Below, piece after piece: positions 1-6,658 of a stretch of 12,324 nt of DNA. Every line of letters begins with the position of its first letter. Position 1 is the first letter of the stretch. The translations under genes and the position numbers were made by a program. Origin of the DNA: Anaerolineaceae bacterium UBA6086 (GTDB taxonomy: Bacteria; Chloroflexota; Anaerolineae; Anaerolineales; Anaerolineaceae); NCBI GenBank assembly GCA_002436005.1, contig DIXG01000030.1:1-12324 (forward strand), read 5' to 3'. The notes below the pieces were generated by a model. That model was not told where the DNA came from. It did no database searches and saw only the letters and a program-made list of their open reading frames with translations.

Positions 1-608
1 GCGCCAATATCCAGAAAGCGAGTCTGGAGGGCTGCTTTTTCTGCTCTGATGATGCTCAGGTTGGCGGCGTATAAACCGGTTAAAGCCGGTGCCAGATCCC
101 AGCTGGCATAGGGACAAGAAACCTGGTCTTCCAGCATCTGGTTCAATTCAAGGTTGTCCAGCCCACCAACCTGCTGGGTGATAAAAACACCGCCCGGTTT
201 CAGGATGAAATAGATTTCTTCAGGAACGAAGCTGTCATGGCGGTTGAGGATCAGGTCGAAATGATTTTCAGGAAAGGGCAGGGCTTCACCCTCCTGCAGC
301 ATGTGGCGTTTGACGCCCAAAGGCGACAGGCGTGTGTCGGCAATTGCCTGGTTGGGTGGATAGCTTTCTGTGGCGTGGGTGTCTTCTGGCAGCGGGGCAA
401 GGGAAGCCAGGAATTCACCGCCGCCTGTGCCCATATCCAGCAGGTGAGTTGTGGAGGGCAGGTGAGACCTGACAATCTCTGCAAAGTCCCAGGGTGGATC
501 CTGCTGCGCCATACGCCCATCCAGCCAGGAAAAATCCCAGCCGGTAAAATCAGCGTCTTTGGCTTCCTGGATTAGCTGCTCGAATCGATCTTGATTTAGA
601 ATTTGCAT
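1..608 (-). CDS. Class I SAM-dependent methyltransferase, C-terminus cut by window edge
   Basis: I translated the minus strand from ATG at 608 and it stays open to base 1 (202 codons). An in-frame TGA at 617-615 makes this the first possible start. Residues 56-68 read LLDMGTGGGEFLA, the glycine-rich SAM-binding motif I with D58 at its start; E81 after the next strand fits the acidic residue contacting the SAM ribose. LPFPENHFDLILNRH (110-124) and FILKPGGVFITQQVGG (about 135-150) match the post-I and motif III region of Methyltransf_11/25-type enzymes. The N-terminal stretch rich in D and W (FTGWDFSWLDGRM) is common in uncharacterised members of this superfamily. The substrate cannot be read from the sequence. 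It is transcribed away from the YacP-like gene with 181 bases between them. The ribosome site is weak (GATGAGATGAA just upstream). Confidence 0.85.
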   Translation of the reverse strand, partial: MQILNQDRFEQLIQEAKDADFTGWDFSWLDGRMAQQDPPWDFAEIVRSHLPSTTHLLDMGTGGGEFLASLAPLPEDTHATESYPPNQAIADTRLSPLGVKRHMLQEGEALPFPENHFDLILNRHDSFVPEEIYFILKPGGVFITQQVGGLDNLELNQMLEDQVSCPYASWDLAPALTGLYAANLSIIRAEKAALQTRFLDIG

Positions 609-737
609 TTCATCTCATCTTTGGTCTGTGATGCAGGGTTCAATCGGATTGTGATTTCAGACAATAGGCTGTCCTGTTGAAATAACGATATTAACCCTTC
701 ACTCAACCAACAATTATAAGTTGAATTTTTGAATTGT

Positions 738-751
738 CAGGAGGAATCCTG
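738..751 (+). other. GNRA-type hairpin holding an orphan AGGAGG
   Basis: CAGGA-GGAA-TCCTG forms a perfect 5-bp stem closed by a GGAA tetraloop, followed by GGTTTTG. It contains an AGGAGG Shine-Dalgarno-like string, yet no usable start codon follows at the right spacing (the nearest ATG gene start is at 790). It lies in the leader of the YacP-like gene and could be a weak terminator or a structured leader element. It may also be chance. Confidence 0.3.
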
Positions 752-789
752 GTTTTGCTCTGATACCTCTGATGCGATAGAATTAGATC

Positions 790-1278
790 ATGACAATCAT
801 TGTTGATGGGCACAACCTGGTGCCACAAATTGGCGGACTTTCGCTGTCTGATCCGGATGATGAGGAAAAACTGATCCGGATACTGCAGGAGTATGCTCGC
901 CTGCGGCAAAAGAAGGTGGAAGTTTATTTTGACCGCGCGCTGGTGGGGCGGGCGGGTGAGCGGCGATTTGGAAGCGTGCGGGCAATTTTTGTGCGCGAGG
1001 GAATCACGGCGGATGAAGCGATCATGGACCGTTTGCGCCAGCTGGGCAAGCGCGCCCGGAATTATACTGTGGTCAGCACGGACCGGCAGGTGCAGCAGGC
1101 GGCGCGTGGGGCGCATGCGGCTGTGATCTCGTCGAAGGAATTTGCCGCAGCGTGGCAGACATTGATCTCGCAAGAGCCCGAGCTGGACCCCCGCAGCCGA
1201 CTTCTCTCTGAGGAGGAACTGGCAGATTGGGAGCAGCTATTCAAGCGCGGGCACCCACCTGCTGGAGGAGAAAATTAA
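790..1278 (+). CDS. YacP-like NYN-domain ribonuclease
   Basis: The 162-residue product begins MTIIVDGHNLV, the signature first strand of the NYN (YacP) family of PIN-like nucleases. Acidic residues expected to bind metal are D6 in VDGHN, D48 in VYFDRAL, D75 in TADEAIMDRL and D98 in VVSTDRQV. The spacing and overall length are normal for the family. In Bacillus subtilis the relative Rae1/YacP is an endoribonuclease acting on mRNA in the ribosomal A site; that role is transferable only by homology. The C-terminal 35 residues (ELDPRSRLLSEEELADWEQLF onward) form an acidic helical tail. The ribosome site is poor, with only AATTAGATC before the ATG, so translation may be weak or leader-dependent. 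The usual Firmicutes neighbours (rlmB, cysS) are absent from the window. It is not obviously in an operon: the gene before is divergent and the gene after is 337 bases away. Confidence 0.85.
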   Translation: MTIIVDGHNLVPQIGGLSLSDPDDEEKLIRILQEYARLRQKKVEVYFDRALVGRAGERRFGSVRAIFVREGITADEAIMDRLRQLGKRARNYTVVSTDRQVQQAARGAHAAVISSKEFAAAWQTLISQEPELDPRSRLLSEEELADWEQLFKRGHPPAGGEN

Positions 1279-1321
1279 TCGTACAAAACAGGTAAAATTT
1301 GTAAACTATTATCTGAAATTA

Positions 1322-1362
1322 ATGCAAGACCCCTTTAAATTAAGTAGATTTATATGCAAGAC
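1322..1362. repeat. 9-bp direct repeat ATGCAAGAC, two copies 32 bp apart
   Basis: Copies lie at 1322-1330 and 1354-1362 and start 32 bases apart, about three helical turns, in an AT-rich stretch. Both are followed by a near-identical tail (CC versus AC). This could be a pair of regulator sites on one DNA face, or chance in an AT-rich gap. Confidence 0.35.
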
Positions 1363-1456
1363 ACAATCTTTTATTGGTATTGGGTGTGTCTGCCACCAGT
1401 AAATCTGATGGACTTGAAGTTCGGATAGGTGATAATGGTGGTTTCCTCCCTGAGAT

Positions 1457-1490
1457 TGCCTGGCATGTCCCCCCCGTGCCAGGCAGTTTG
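1457..1490 (+). terminator. Hairpin terminator downstream of the YacP-like gene
   Basis: TGCCTGGCA (1457-1465) pairs perfectly with TGCCAGGCA (1477-1485) around an 11-base loop that includes a run of seven C. It is followed by GTTTGTTAT, a rather poor U-tract. The 9-bp GC-rich stem is strong. It lies about 180 bases after the YacP-like stop codon, so it ends either a long 3' UTR or a separate short transcript. Confidence 0.5.
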
Positions 1491-1553
1491 TTATCCCAAG
1501 GAAGCCTCTCCCAAAGCTTGTCCAGTGGGTTCTCGGCTGGGTTATGACTGGGC

Positions 1554-1559
1554 TATAAT
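1554..1559 (+). promoter_or_regulatory. TATAAT -10 element before the deacetylase gene
   Basis: A perfect TATAAT sits 62 bases before the chosen start, in the context GGGCTATAATG. No -35 box is visible at 16-18 bases upstream. The secA promoter has the very similar GTGCTATAATG. Without a -35 this is a tentative call. Confidence 0.35.
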
Positions 1560-1615
1560 GATTGTGTTGTTTAAACAGGACGTATCACCTTGATTAAATA
1601 AAGATGGAAGAACAA

Positions 1616-2482
1616 ATGAAAAAAGACACGGATCTTTCTGGTAAAAAATTACTCACCGTTTTAGCCCATCCAGATGACGAAACTTTTGGCATGGGCGGTA
1701 CGCTGGCGCGGTATGCCAGGCAGGGAGTCGATGTGCACCTGGTGTGTGCCACTCGGGGTGAGGTGGGGGAGATTGACCCGCATTACAAGGAAACGATCAA
1801 GAGCGCTGCCTGCCTGCGCACCCAGGAACTGCGCTGTGCATTGGACGTGCTGGGCGTGAGGAATCTGCACTTTTTAAACTATCGCGATTCGGGCATGCCC
1901 GGGTCAGAGGCAAATCATCACCCCAACGCGCTGGCTGCCCAACCGGTGGATAAGGTTGCTGAAGAAGTGGCGCATCTGATTCGACAGGTCAGACCGGAGG
2001 TTGTGGTGACCTTTGATCCGATTGGCGGCTATCGCCATCCGGACCACATCGCCATCCAAAGGGCGACTGTCCTGGCATTTGAGCTGGCAGCAAGCCCTGC
2101 TTTTGACGATCCGGAAGGGCTCCCACCTTTTCAGCCTGAGAAGCTCTATTTTCACCTGATTGAGCGCACTTTTTTGCGGGGCGTAGTGTGGGTGCTGCGT
2201 CTGCTGGGCAAAAATCCGCGTGAATTAGGACGCAATAAGGACATTGACCTAGTGGCGATCACCGATGTGGATTTCCCGACCCATGTGAAAATCGACATTC
2301 GCCCGGTCAGGAAGGTTCAGCAGGAAGCTGCTGCGTGCCATGCCAGCCAGGGCGGTGCGGAGATGAACAAGGGCTTTCGCGGCTTTGTCGCCCGGTTGTT
2401 TGGCGGGCACCACGAAACCTATATGCAGGCATATCCGGAACCTGAACAGGGCGCAAAGATGAAGCGGGATTTGTTTGATTAA
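1616..2482 (+). CDS. LmbE/PIG-L family zinc deacetylase
   Basis: The 288-residue product is a PIG-L/LmbE-type metal-dependent N-deacetylase, a Rossmann-like fold that removes acetyl from N-acetylglucosaminyl or similar amides. The zinc site is clear: AHPDDE at 17-22 (H18, D21 ligands, D20 as likely base) and HPDH at 141-144 (H144). NYRDSGM at 88-94 and TFDPIGGYRHPDH at 132-144 are family blocks. MshB (mycothiol), BshB (bacillithiol) and uncharacterised LmbE proteins all share these, so the substrate is unknown; no thiol-pathway partners lie nearby. An ATG at 1604 would add four residues. I prefer 1616 because GGAAG at 1606-1610 sits five bases before it, whereas nothing resembling a ribosome site precedes 1604. 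The gene stands alone and converges with clpB. Residues 185-215 contain a hydrophobic-basic stretch (FLRGVVWVLRLLGKNPRELGR) that may contact lipid or substrate. Confidence 0.9.
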   Translation: MKKDTDLSGKKLLTVLAHPDDETFGMGGTLARYARQGVDVHLVCATRGEVGEIDPHYKETIKSAACLRTQELRCALDVLGVRNLHFLNYRDSGMPGSEANHHPNALAAQPVDKVAEEVAHLIRQVRPEVVVTFDPIGGYRHPDHIAIQRATVLAFELAASPAFDDPEGLPPFQPEKLYFHLIERTFLRGVVWVLRLLGKNPRELGRNKDIDLVAITDVDFPTHVKIDIRPVRKVQQEAAACHASQGGAEMNKGFRGFVARLFGGHHETYMQAYPEPEQGAKMKRDLFD

Positions 2483-2594
2483 TCGGTGGGGAAGCGTTGG
2501 GGACTTCTTAGTGTCGCCCCCCCCCATTATTCAGTTGGGTTGTGGAGAATCTGTTAGAACGCCTTTCATTTGATCAAGTTTGCTTAAACATAAA

Positions 2595-2629
2595 ATCCCG
2601 AGGTTGTTTTCAACCCCGGGATGGTTTTT
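2595..2629. terminator. Bidirectional terminator between the deacetylase gene and clpB
   Basis: ATCCCGAGGTTG (2595-2606) pairs with CAACCCCGGGAT (2611-2622) around a TTTT loop, with 11 of 12 positions Watson-Crick and one A-C mismatch. On the plus strand it is followed by GGTTTTTGTT. On the minus strand it is followed by TTTTATGTTT. Placed between two convergent genes, it should end transcription from both sides. Confidence 0.85.
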
Positions 2630-2644
2630 GTTCTGTGATCGGCG

Positions 2645-5269
2645 TCAGGCTGGTATATCTGATCCTTTTTCCTGAGAAACTCCCACAACCTCAAACTGCA
2701 GTCCATCTGCTCCCCTGGTAATTCTGACGGTATCGCCTTCGCCAATCTCTCCGCTAACCACCTTCAATGCCAGCGGGTCCTGCACCTCGCGCTGGATGGT
2801 GCGTTTGAGGGGGCGGGCGCCAAAGTCGGGGTCATAGCCCTTTTCTGCCAGGTATTCCCGCGCCGAGCGATCCACTTCCAATTTCAGATCACGCTGCAGC
2901 ATCAGTTCAGCCACGCGCTGCAGCTGGATATCCACAATCTCCGCCAGGTTTTCTTTGGTGAGGGGGTGGAAGATCACGATTTCATCCACCCGGTTGAGGA
3001 ATTCAGGCCTGAAATGCGCCTGAAGCAGGCGATTGATCTGATCACGCGAGACCTCTCTAATCTGAGATTTGTCCTCCACGGTGCTGAGCCACAGCTCACT
3101 GCCCAGGTTGCTGGTCATGATCACGACCGTGTTGCGGAAGTCCACGGTGCGTCCCTGTCCATCGGTCAGGCGGCCGTCATCCAAAAGCTGGAGGAGGGCA
3201 TTGAAAACCTCCGCATGGGCTTTTTCGATCTCATCAAACAGCACCACGCTGTAGGGGCGCCGCCGCACAGCCTCGGTGAGCTGTCCGCCCTCTTCAAAGC
3301 CGACGTAACCGGGCGGCGCACCAAACAGGCGGCTGACGGTATGTTTTTCCTGGTATTCACTCATGTCGATGCGCACCATGGCATCTTCATCGTTGAAGAG
3401 GAAGGCTGCCAGTGCTCTTGCCAGCTCGGTTTTACCTACACCGGTGGGACCGAGGAAGATGAAGGACCCAATCGGTCGGTTGGGGTCCTGCAGACCAGCC
3501 CGTGCCCGCCTGACAGCATTTGAGACCACATCCACAGCCTCTTCCTGTCCGACAATGCGCTCGTGCAGGCGTTCTTCCATCTGCATCAGTTTCTGCATTT
3601 CGCCTTCCAGCAAGCGCGAGACAGGGATCCCGGTCCAGTTGGCAACCACCTCGGCGATTTCCTCTGCATCCACCTCTTCTTTGAGAAGTGGGCTGTCTTC
3701 CTGGAGCGCTTTGAGCCGTTTTTCAGCTTCATTCAGGTTTTTTTGCAGTTCGGTCATTGTGCCAAAACGCAGGCGGGCTGCTTTTTCAAGGTCTGCCTGG
3801 CGCTCTGCCTGTTCAATTTGCGTTTCTGTCTCATCCATCTGTTCTTTCAGATCGCGGATCTCGAGGATGGCATCTTTTTCCACCTGCCAGCGGGTTTGCA
3901 GTTCCCGAGCCTGTTCCTTCAAATCCGCCAGGTCTTTTTCGATGCTCGCCAACCGCTCCTTTGAAGCTTTATCCTTTTCCATCTGAAGCGCCTGACGCTC
4001 AATTTCGAGCTGCATGATGGCGCGATCGACCTCGTCCAACTGCTGTGGCTTGGAATCAATTTCCGTGCGCAGGCGTGCGGCAGCCTCATCGATCAGGTCG
4101 ATGGCTTTATCCGGCAGGAAGCGGTCGGCGATATAGCGGAGCGAAAGGGTGGCGGCTGCGATCACGGCAGGGTCGGTGATGCGTACACCATGATGTACCT
4201 CATAGCGCTGCTTCAGTCCGCGCAAAATGCTGATCGTATCTTCGACGGAAGGCTCCGTGAGGAAAACTGGCTGGAAGCGCCTTTCCAGGGCGGCGTCCTT
4301 CTCCACATATTTGCGATACTCATCCAGGGTGGTGGCGCCAATCATATGCAGTTCGCCACGAGCCAGCATTGGTTTGAGCATGTTGCCGGCATCCACAGCG
4401 CCTTCTGCCGCGCCAGCGCCTACGACGGTGTGCATTTCATCCACAAAGAGCAGGATTTCTCCCTCTGAGTCTACAATCTCTTTTAGAACGGCTTTAAGGC
4501 GTTCCTCAAATTCGCCGCGAAATTTGGCACCGGCGATCAGAGAACCAATATCCAGGGCGATGATCTTTTTGTTCTTCAAGCCGTCTGGCACATCACCGTT
4601 GACAATGCGCTGCGCCAGCCCTTCGACCACGGCAGTCTTTCCGACGCCAGGTTCGCCAATCAGGGCAGGGTTGTTTTTCGTGCGGCGCGAGAGGATTTGC
4701 ACAATGCGGCGGATCTCCTGGTCTCGCCCGATGACGGGGTCCAGCTTACCGGTGCGCGCCAGAGCAGTCAGATCGCGCCCATATTTCACCAGCGCCTCAT
4801 AGGTGGTTTCCGGGTTTTGCGAGGTGACACGCTGGGTGCCGCGCACTTCTTTTAGCGCAGCCAGGATGGCGTCCTTGGTCAGCCCATATTCTGAAAGGCG
4901 CTTACCTTCGCTGCTCTCTGAAAGACCCAGCAGGAGGTGTTCGGCAGAGATATACTCATCCGACATCCCCTTCGCGTAGCGCTCTGCTGCGCTGGTCACA
5001 TCTGCAGTCTGTTTCGAAAGCCCGGGCTGCCCCGTGCCACCGCCATAGACCTTCGGGCGTTTTTCCAAATCCTTTTGCACTTCTTCGCGGAGCGCTATCG
5101 GGCTGCCAGCAACCCGGGTGACGATGGCAGGCACCACACCACGGTCCTGGTTCAGCAATGCTAATAGCAGGTGGGCTGGTTCAATGGTTTGGTGTTGTAA
5201 GTCAGCTGCAAGCGACTGTGCCTGGACCAGTGCTTGTTGGGCTTTTTCTGTAAATTTATTTAAATCCAT
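2645..5269 (-). CDS. clpB: ATP-dependent disaggregase ClpB
   Basis: The 874-residue product is a full-length ClpB/Hsp104-type AAA+ unfoldase, which with DnaK extracts polypeptides from aggregates in the cytoplasm. The N domain with two Clp repeats spans about 1-145. NBD1 has Walker A GEPGVGKT (205-212), Walker B LLFVDE (273-278), pore loop AKFRGEFEERL (248-258, with F250 as the aromatic) and the arginine pair R330-R331. A coiled-coil middle domain, very rich in E, K and Q, covers about 400-530; this domain marks ClpB rather than ClpA or ClpC. NBD2 has Walker A GPTGVGKT (607-614), Walker B VVLFDE (675-680), pore loop GYVG (654-657) and the sensor/C-terminal block DFGARPLKR (815-823). I see no ClpP-docking loop. 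The start has GGAG ten bases upstream. No CIRCE (TTAGCACTC) or CtsR-type repeat is visible in its upstream gap, so heat-shock control is not evident. Partners dnaK/dnaJ/grpE are not in the window. Confidence 0.98.
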   Translation of the reverse strand: MDLNKFTEKAQQALVQAQSLAADLQHQTIEPAHLLLALLNQDRGVVPAIVTRVAGSPIALREEVQKDLEKRPKVYGGGTGQPGLSKQTADVTSAAERYAKGMSDEYISAEHLLLGLSESSEGKRLSEYGLTKDAILAALKEVRGTQRVTSQNPETTYEALVKYGRDLTALARTGKLDPVIGRDQEIRRIVQILSRRTKNNPALIGEPGVGKTAVVEGLAQRIVNGDVPDGLKNKKIIALDIGSLIAGAKFRGEFEERLKAVLKEIVDSEGEILLFVDEMHTVVGAGAAEGAVDAGNMLKPMLARGELHMIGATTLDEYRKYVEKDAALERRFQPVFLTEPSVEDTISILRGLKQRYEVHHGVRITDPAVIAAATLSLRYIADRFLPDKAIDLIDEAAARLRTEIDSKPQQLDEVDRAIMQLEIERQALQMEKDKASKERLASIEKDLADLKEQARELQTRWQVEKDAILEIRDLKEQMDETETQIEQAERQADLEKAARLRFGTMTELQKNLNEAEKRLKALQEDSPLLKEEVDAEEIAEVVANWTGIPVSRLLEGEMQKLMQMEERLHERIVGQEEAVDVVSNAVRRARAGLQDPNRPIGSFIFLGPTGVGKTELARALAAFLFNDEDAMVRIDMSEYQEKHTVSRLFGAPPGYVGFEEGGQLTEAVRRRPYSVVLFDEIEKAHAEVFNALLQLLDDGRLTDGQGRTVDFRNTVVIMTSNLGSELWLSTVEDKSQIREVSRDQINRLLQAHFRPEFLNRVDEIVIFHPLTKENLAEIVDIQLQRVAELMLQRDLKLEVDRSAREYLAEKGYDPDFGARPLKRTIQREVQDPLALKVVSGEIGEGDTVRITRGADGLQFEVVGVSQEKGSDIPA

Positions 5270-5485
5270 ACGTTCTCTTCTCCATCAATCTGTTTTGTTA
5301 CGTATCTTCAATCTATGATGACATTGTTCAAATAACTCAATGAATATCCGTTTTTATATTGCCCCTTCATTTTATGGGATGGATGTTTGAGATCTATTAA
5401 TGAAATATCAGATAATTGCTAACAAGGGGTTGAGGCGCATAAGGGGGTTGGTTTGGCTTCGTTTTTCCGGCGGCTTTGGGTGTAT

Positions 5486-5511
5486 GGGATAATTTGTTGG
5501 GATAATTTGTT
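5486..5511. repeat. Perfect 13-bp tandem direct repeat upstream of the FHA gene
   Basis: GGGATAATTTGTT occurs twice head to tail (5486-5498 and 5499-5511), and the second copy ends in the first base of the TTGACA -35 box. A perfect tandem repeat in this position is typical of activator sites or an A/T-rich upstream promoter element. It could also be a recent local duplication. Confidence 0.7.
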
Positions 5512-5539
5512 TGACATCATCGGTAAAACTCATTAAACT
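5511..5539 (+). promoter_or_regulatory. Probable sigma-70 promoter of the FHA gene
   Basis: TTGACA (5511-5516) matches the -35 consensus fully. After 17 bases, TAAACT (5534-5539) matches four of six -10 bases. A perfect TATAAT at 5549-5554 lies too far from this -35 and has no -35 of its own; it could be an alternative weak promoter. Transcription from the first site would start near 5546, giving a leader of about 60 bases. Confidence 0.55.
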
Positions 5540-5607
5540 AAGATAGAATATAATAGTAATTAAACAGGCATGATGATGCATATACCATCCATACATAAGG
5601 AGGTACG

Positions 5608-6237
5608 ATGGCTGCACCTAAATTTCAAGTTACCATGCGTTCAGGGCCCACGCCCGGGAAAATCTATCCCATTGACCTGGAAGATGTTCGATTGGGACGG
5701 GACCTTTCCAACAATATCTCAATCAGTGATCCGGAAGTTTCGCGACATCATGCGAGATTTTTCATCCAAAACGATAATGTCTTTGTGGAAGATCTGGGCT
5801 CCACCAACGGTACATTTTTGAATGGCGAACGGATTTCGACGCCTCAGCAATTACGGTCGGGCGATGTCGTCACCTTTGGTGAGAATATTGTTATGGTTTA
5901 TGAGAAGATTGTCTTCGATACGGACGCGACGGTGGTTGGCGCAGCGCCTGTCTACCAGGAGCCAACGCCAGCGCCACAACCTTACCAGGCACCCCCAGAG
6001 GGAATTTCCTATCCTCAACCCGAATTTCCAGCAGAGGTCCCGATGGAACGGCAACCGGAACCATCAGTCGTTCAACCTGAAAAAACTAAAAAGCGCGGTA
6101 TGCCTAATTGGATGCTGGTGCTGCTGATCGCTATTGTGGTGTTAGTCTGTGTGATCGCAGTGACCCTGTACTTCATGCCCGCTTCATGGTGGTGCGCCAT
6201 CACCTTTGATATGCTGGCGGGCTGCCCCATTCCTTAG
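5608..6237 (+). CDS. FHA-domain protein with C-terminal membrane anchor
   Basis: The 209-residue product has three parts. Residues about 8-98 are a forkhead-associated domain, which binds phosphothreonine peptides: GR at 30-31, S45-R46-H47-H48, GSTNGT at 64-69 and N72-G73 are the conserved binding-loop residues. A linker at 112-160 is rich in P, Q and E. EKTKKRGMPNW (158-168) then leads into a membrane span at about 169-190. By the positive-inside rule the FHA domain is cytoplasmic and the last 19 residues, with W194, W195, C196 and C206, are outside. DTDATVVG (104-111) just after the FHA fold is a possible phospho-acceptor site, but that is only a suggestion. It is likely to dock a Ser/Thr-kinase-phosphorylated partner at the membrane; no kinase or phosphatase lies in the window. 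AAGGAGG at 5597-5603 supports the start. A terminator follows the stop. Confidence 0.88.
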   Translation: MAAPKFQVTMRSGPTPGKIYPIDLEDVRLGRDLSNNISISDPEVSRHHARFFIQNDNVFVEDLGSTNGTFLNGERISTPQQLRSGDVVTFGENIVMVYEKIVFDTDATVVGAAPVYQEPTPAPQPYQAPPEGISYPQPEFPAEVPMERQPEPSVVQPEKTKKRGMPNWMLVLLIAIVVLVCVIAVTLYFMPASWWCAITFDMLAGCPIP

Positions 6238-6258
6238 CAGCCGAACCTACAAATTTTG

Positions 6259-6293
6259 ATCCCGGAGTGAGAATTCTCCGGGATTCTTGCTTT
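6259..6293 (+). terminator. Terminator after the FHA gene
   Basis: ATCCCGGAG (6259-6267) and CTCCGGGAT (6276-6284) form a perfect 9-bp stem with an 8-base loop, followed by TCTTGCTTT. It lies in the 90-base gap before the small membrane protein gene. Since I see no good promoter after it, that gene may depend on read-through. Confidence 0.75.
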
Positions 6294-6327
6294 AGCGCAA
6301 TAAATCTATTTGATTGAAGGAGAGAAT

Positions 6328-6534
6328 ATGACCGAATCTTTCGATGAAGGCGTGGTCGGATTGGAAAAACCGAAAAAGAAGATCCCAACCTGGCTGGTGA
6401 TTGTCATTATTTTGGGCTTAACCTTTGCGATTTGTTTTTGCTGCATCGCGGTCGTAGTGATCGTTTCGCTGCTGATGCTCGCCCCCCAGGGGAATCTGCA
6501 GGATTTCTTGTTTTTGATCCTGCCGATGATCTAA
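6328..6534 (+). CDS. Small single-span membrane protein, function unknown
   Basis: The 68-residue product has a short acidic N-terminus (MTESFDEG), the basic motif EKPKKKIPTW at 13-22, one long hydrophobic segment at about 23-51 with cysteines (CFCC), and a short tail ending LILPMI. I chose ATG 6328 because GAAGGAGAG lies three bases upstream; a TTG at 6310 would add six residues. The motif E-K-x-K-K before P-x-W and the span is the same as in the FHA protein just upstream, so the two may share a membrane-targeting module or act together. No family is recognised. The FHA terminator lies between the two genes. Its closeness and strand suggest a linked unit, but this is inference. Confidence 0.7.
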   Translation: MTESFDEGVVGLEKPKKKIPTWLVIVIILGLTFAICFCCIAVVVIVSLLMLAPQGNLQDFLFLILPMI

Positions 6535-6658
6535 AAACCGCATTGTAGACATCCCATTTTGGCTGCAAACCCAGAATGTGGAAAGTTAGTCAGCAAGTCT
6601 GGCTGTCGGATCATTCATAAGTGAGACAGGGTTTTCATCTGCTGTGCCGCACCTTCTG

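Larger units (their letters stand above)
1279..1615. other. Gene-free gap with repeats and hairpins
   Basis: No credible coding sequence lies here. Three things are visible: a 9-base direct repeat (1322-1330 and 1354-1362), a long-range inverted repeat CCACCA (1393-1398) with TGGTGG (1436-1441), and a strong hairpin at 1457-1485. The last 60 bases carry a TATAAT that may serve the deacetylase gene. The gap could be a long 3' end of the YacP-like mRNA, or a small structured RNA ending at the hairpin; I cannot choose from one sequence. Confidence 0.5.
5270..5607. other. Divergent intergenic region, clpB and FHA gene
   Basis: The 338 bases between the two divergent genes contain no credible gene. 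The half next to the FHA gene holds a 13-bp tandem repeat and a promoter, listed separately. The half next to clpB is AT-rich. On the minus strand a TTGAGT or TTGAAC could be paired with ATAGAT or AAGATA, but none of the combinations is good, so I do not call a clpB promoter. Confidence 0.5.

Noticed and set aside
703..1173. A 156-codon minus-strand frame opposite the YacP-like gene
   Set aside because: The plus-strand frame has clear NYN motifs; the minus frame is arginine/histidine-rich shadow sequence.
2517..2525. Run of nine C after the deacetylase gene, as a phase-variable tract
   Set aside because: It lies after the stop codon and outside any promoter, so length changes would not switch a gene.
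3363..3986. A 207-codon open frame on the plus strand opposite clpB, with several others there
   Set aside because: Composition is serine/arginine-rich low complexity mirroring the clpB codons; clpB is unmistakable in the other strand and nothing resembles a protein family.
5270..5420. A CIRCE, CtsR or HspR-type heat-shock operator before clpB
   Set aside because: No TTAGCACTC/GAGTGCTAA pair, no GGTCAAA heptad repeat and no convincing CTTGAGT inverted pair; TTGAGTTATTTGAACAA is only partly symmetric.
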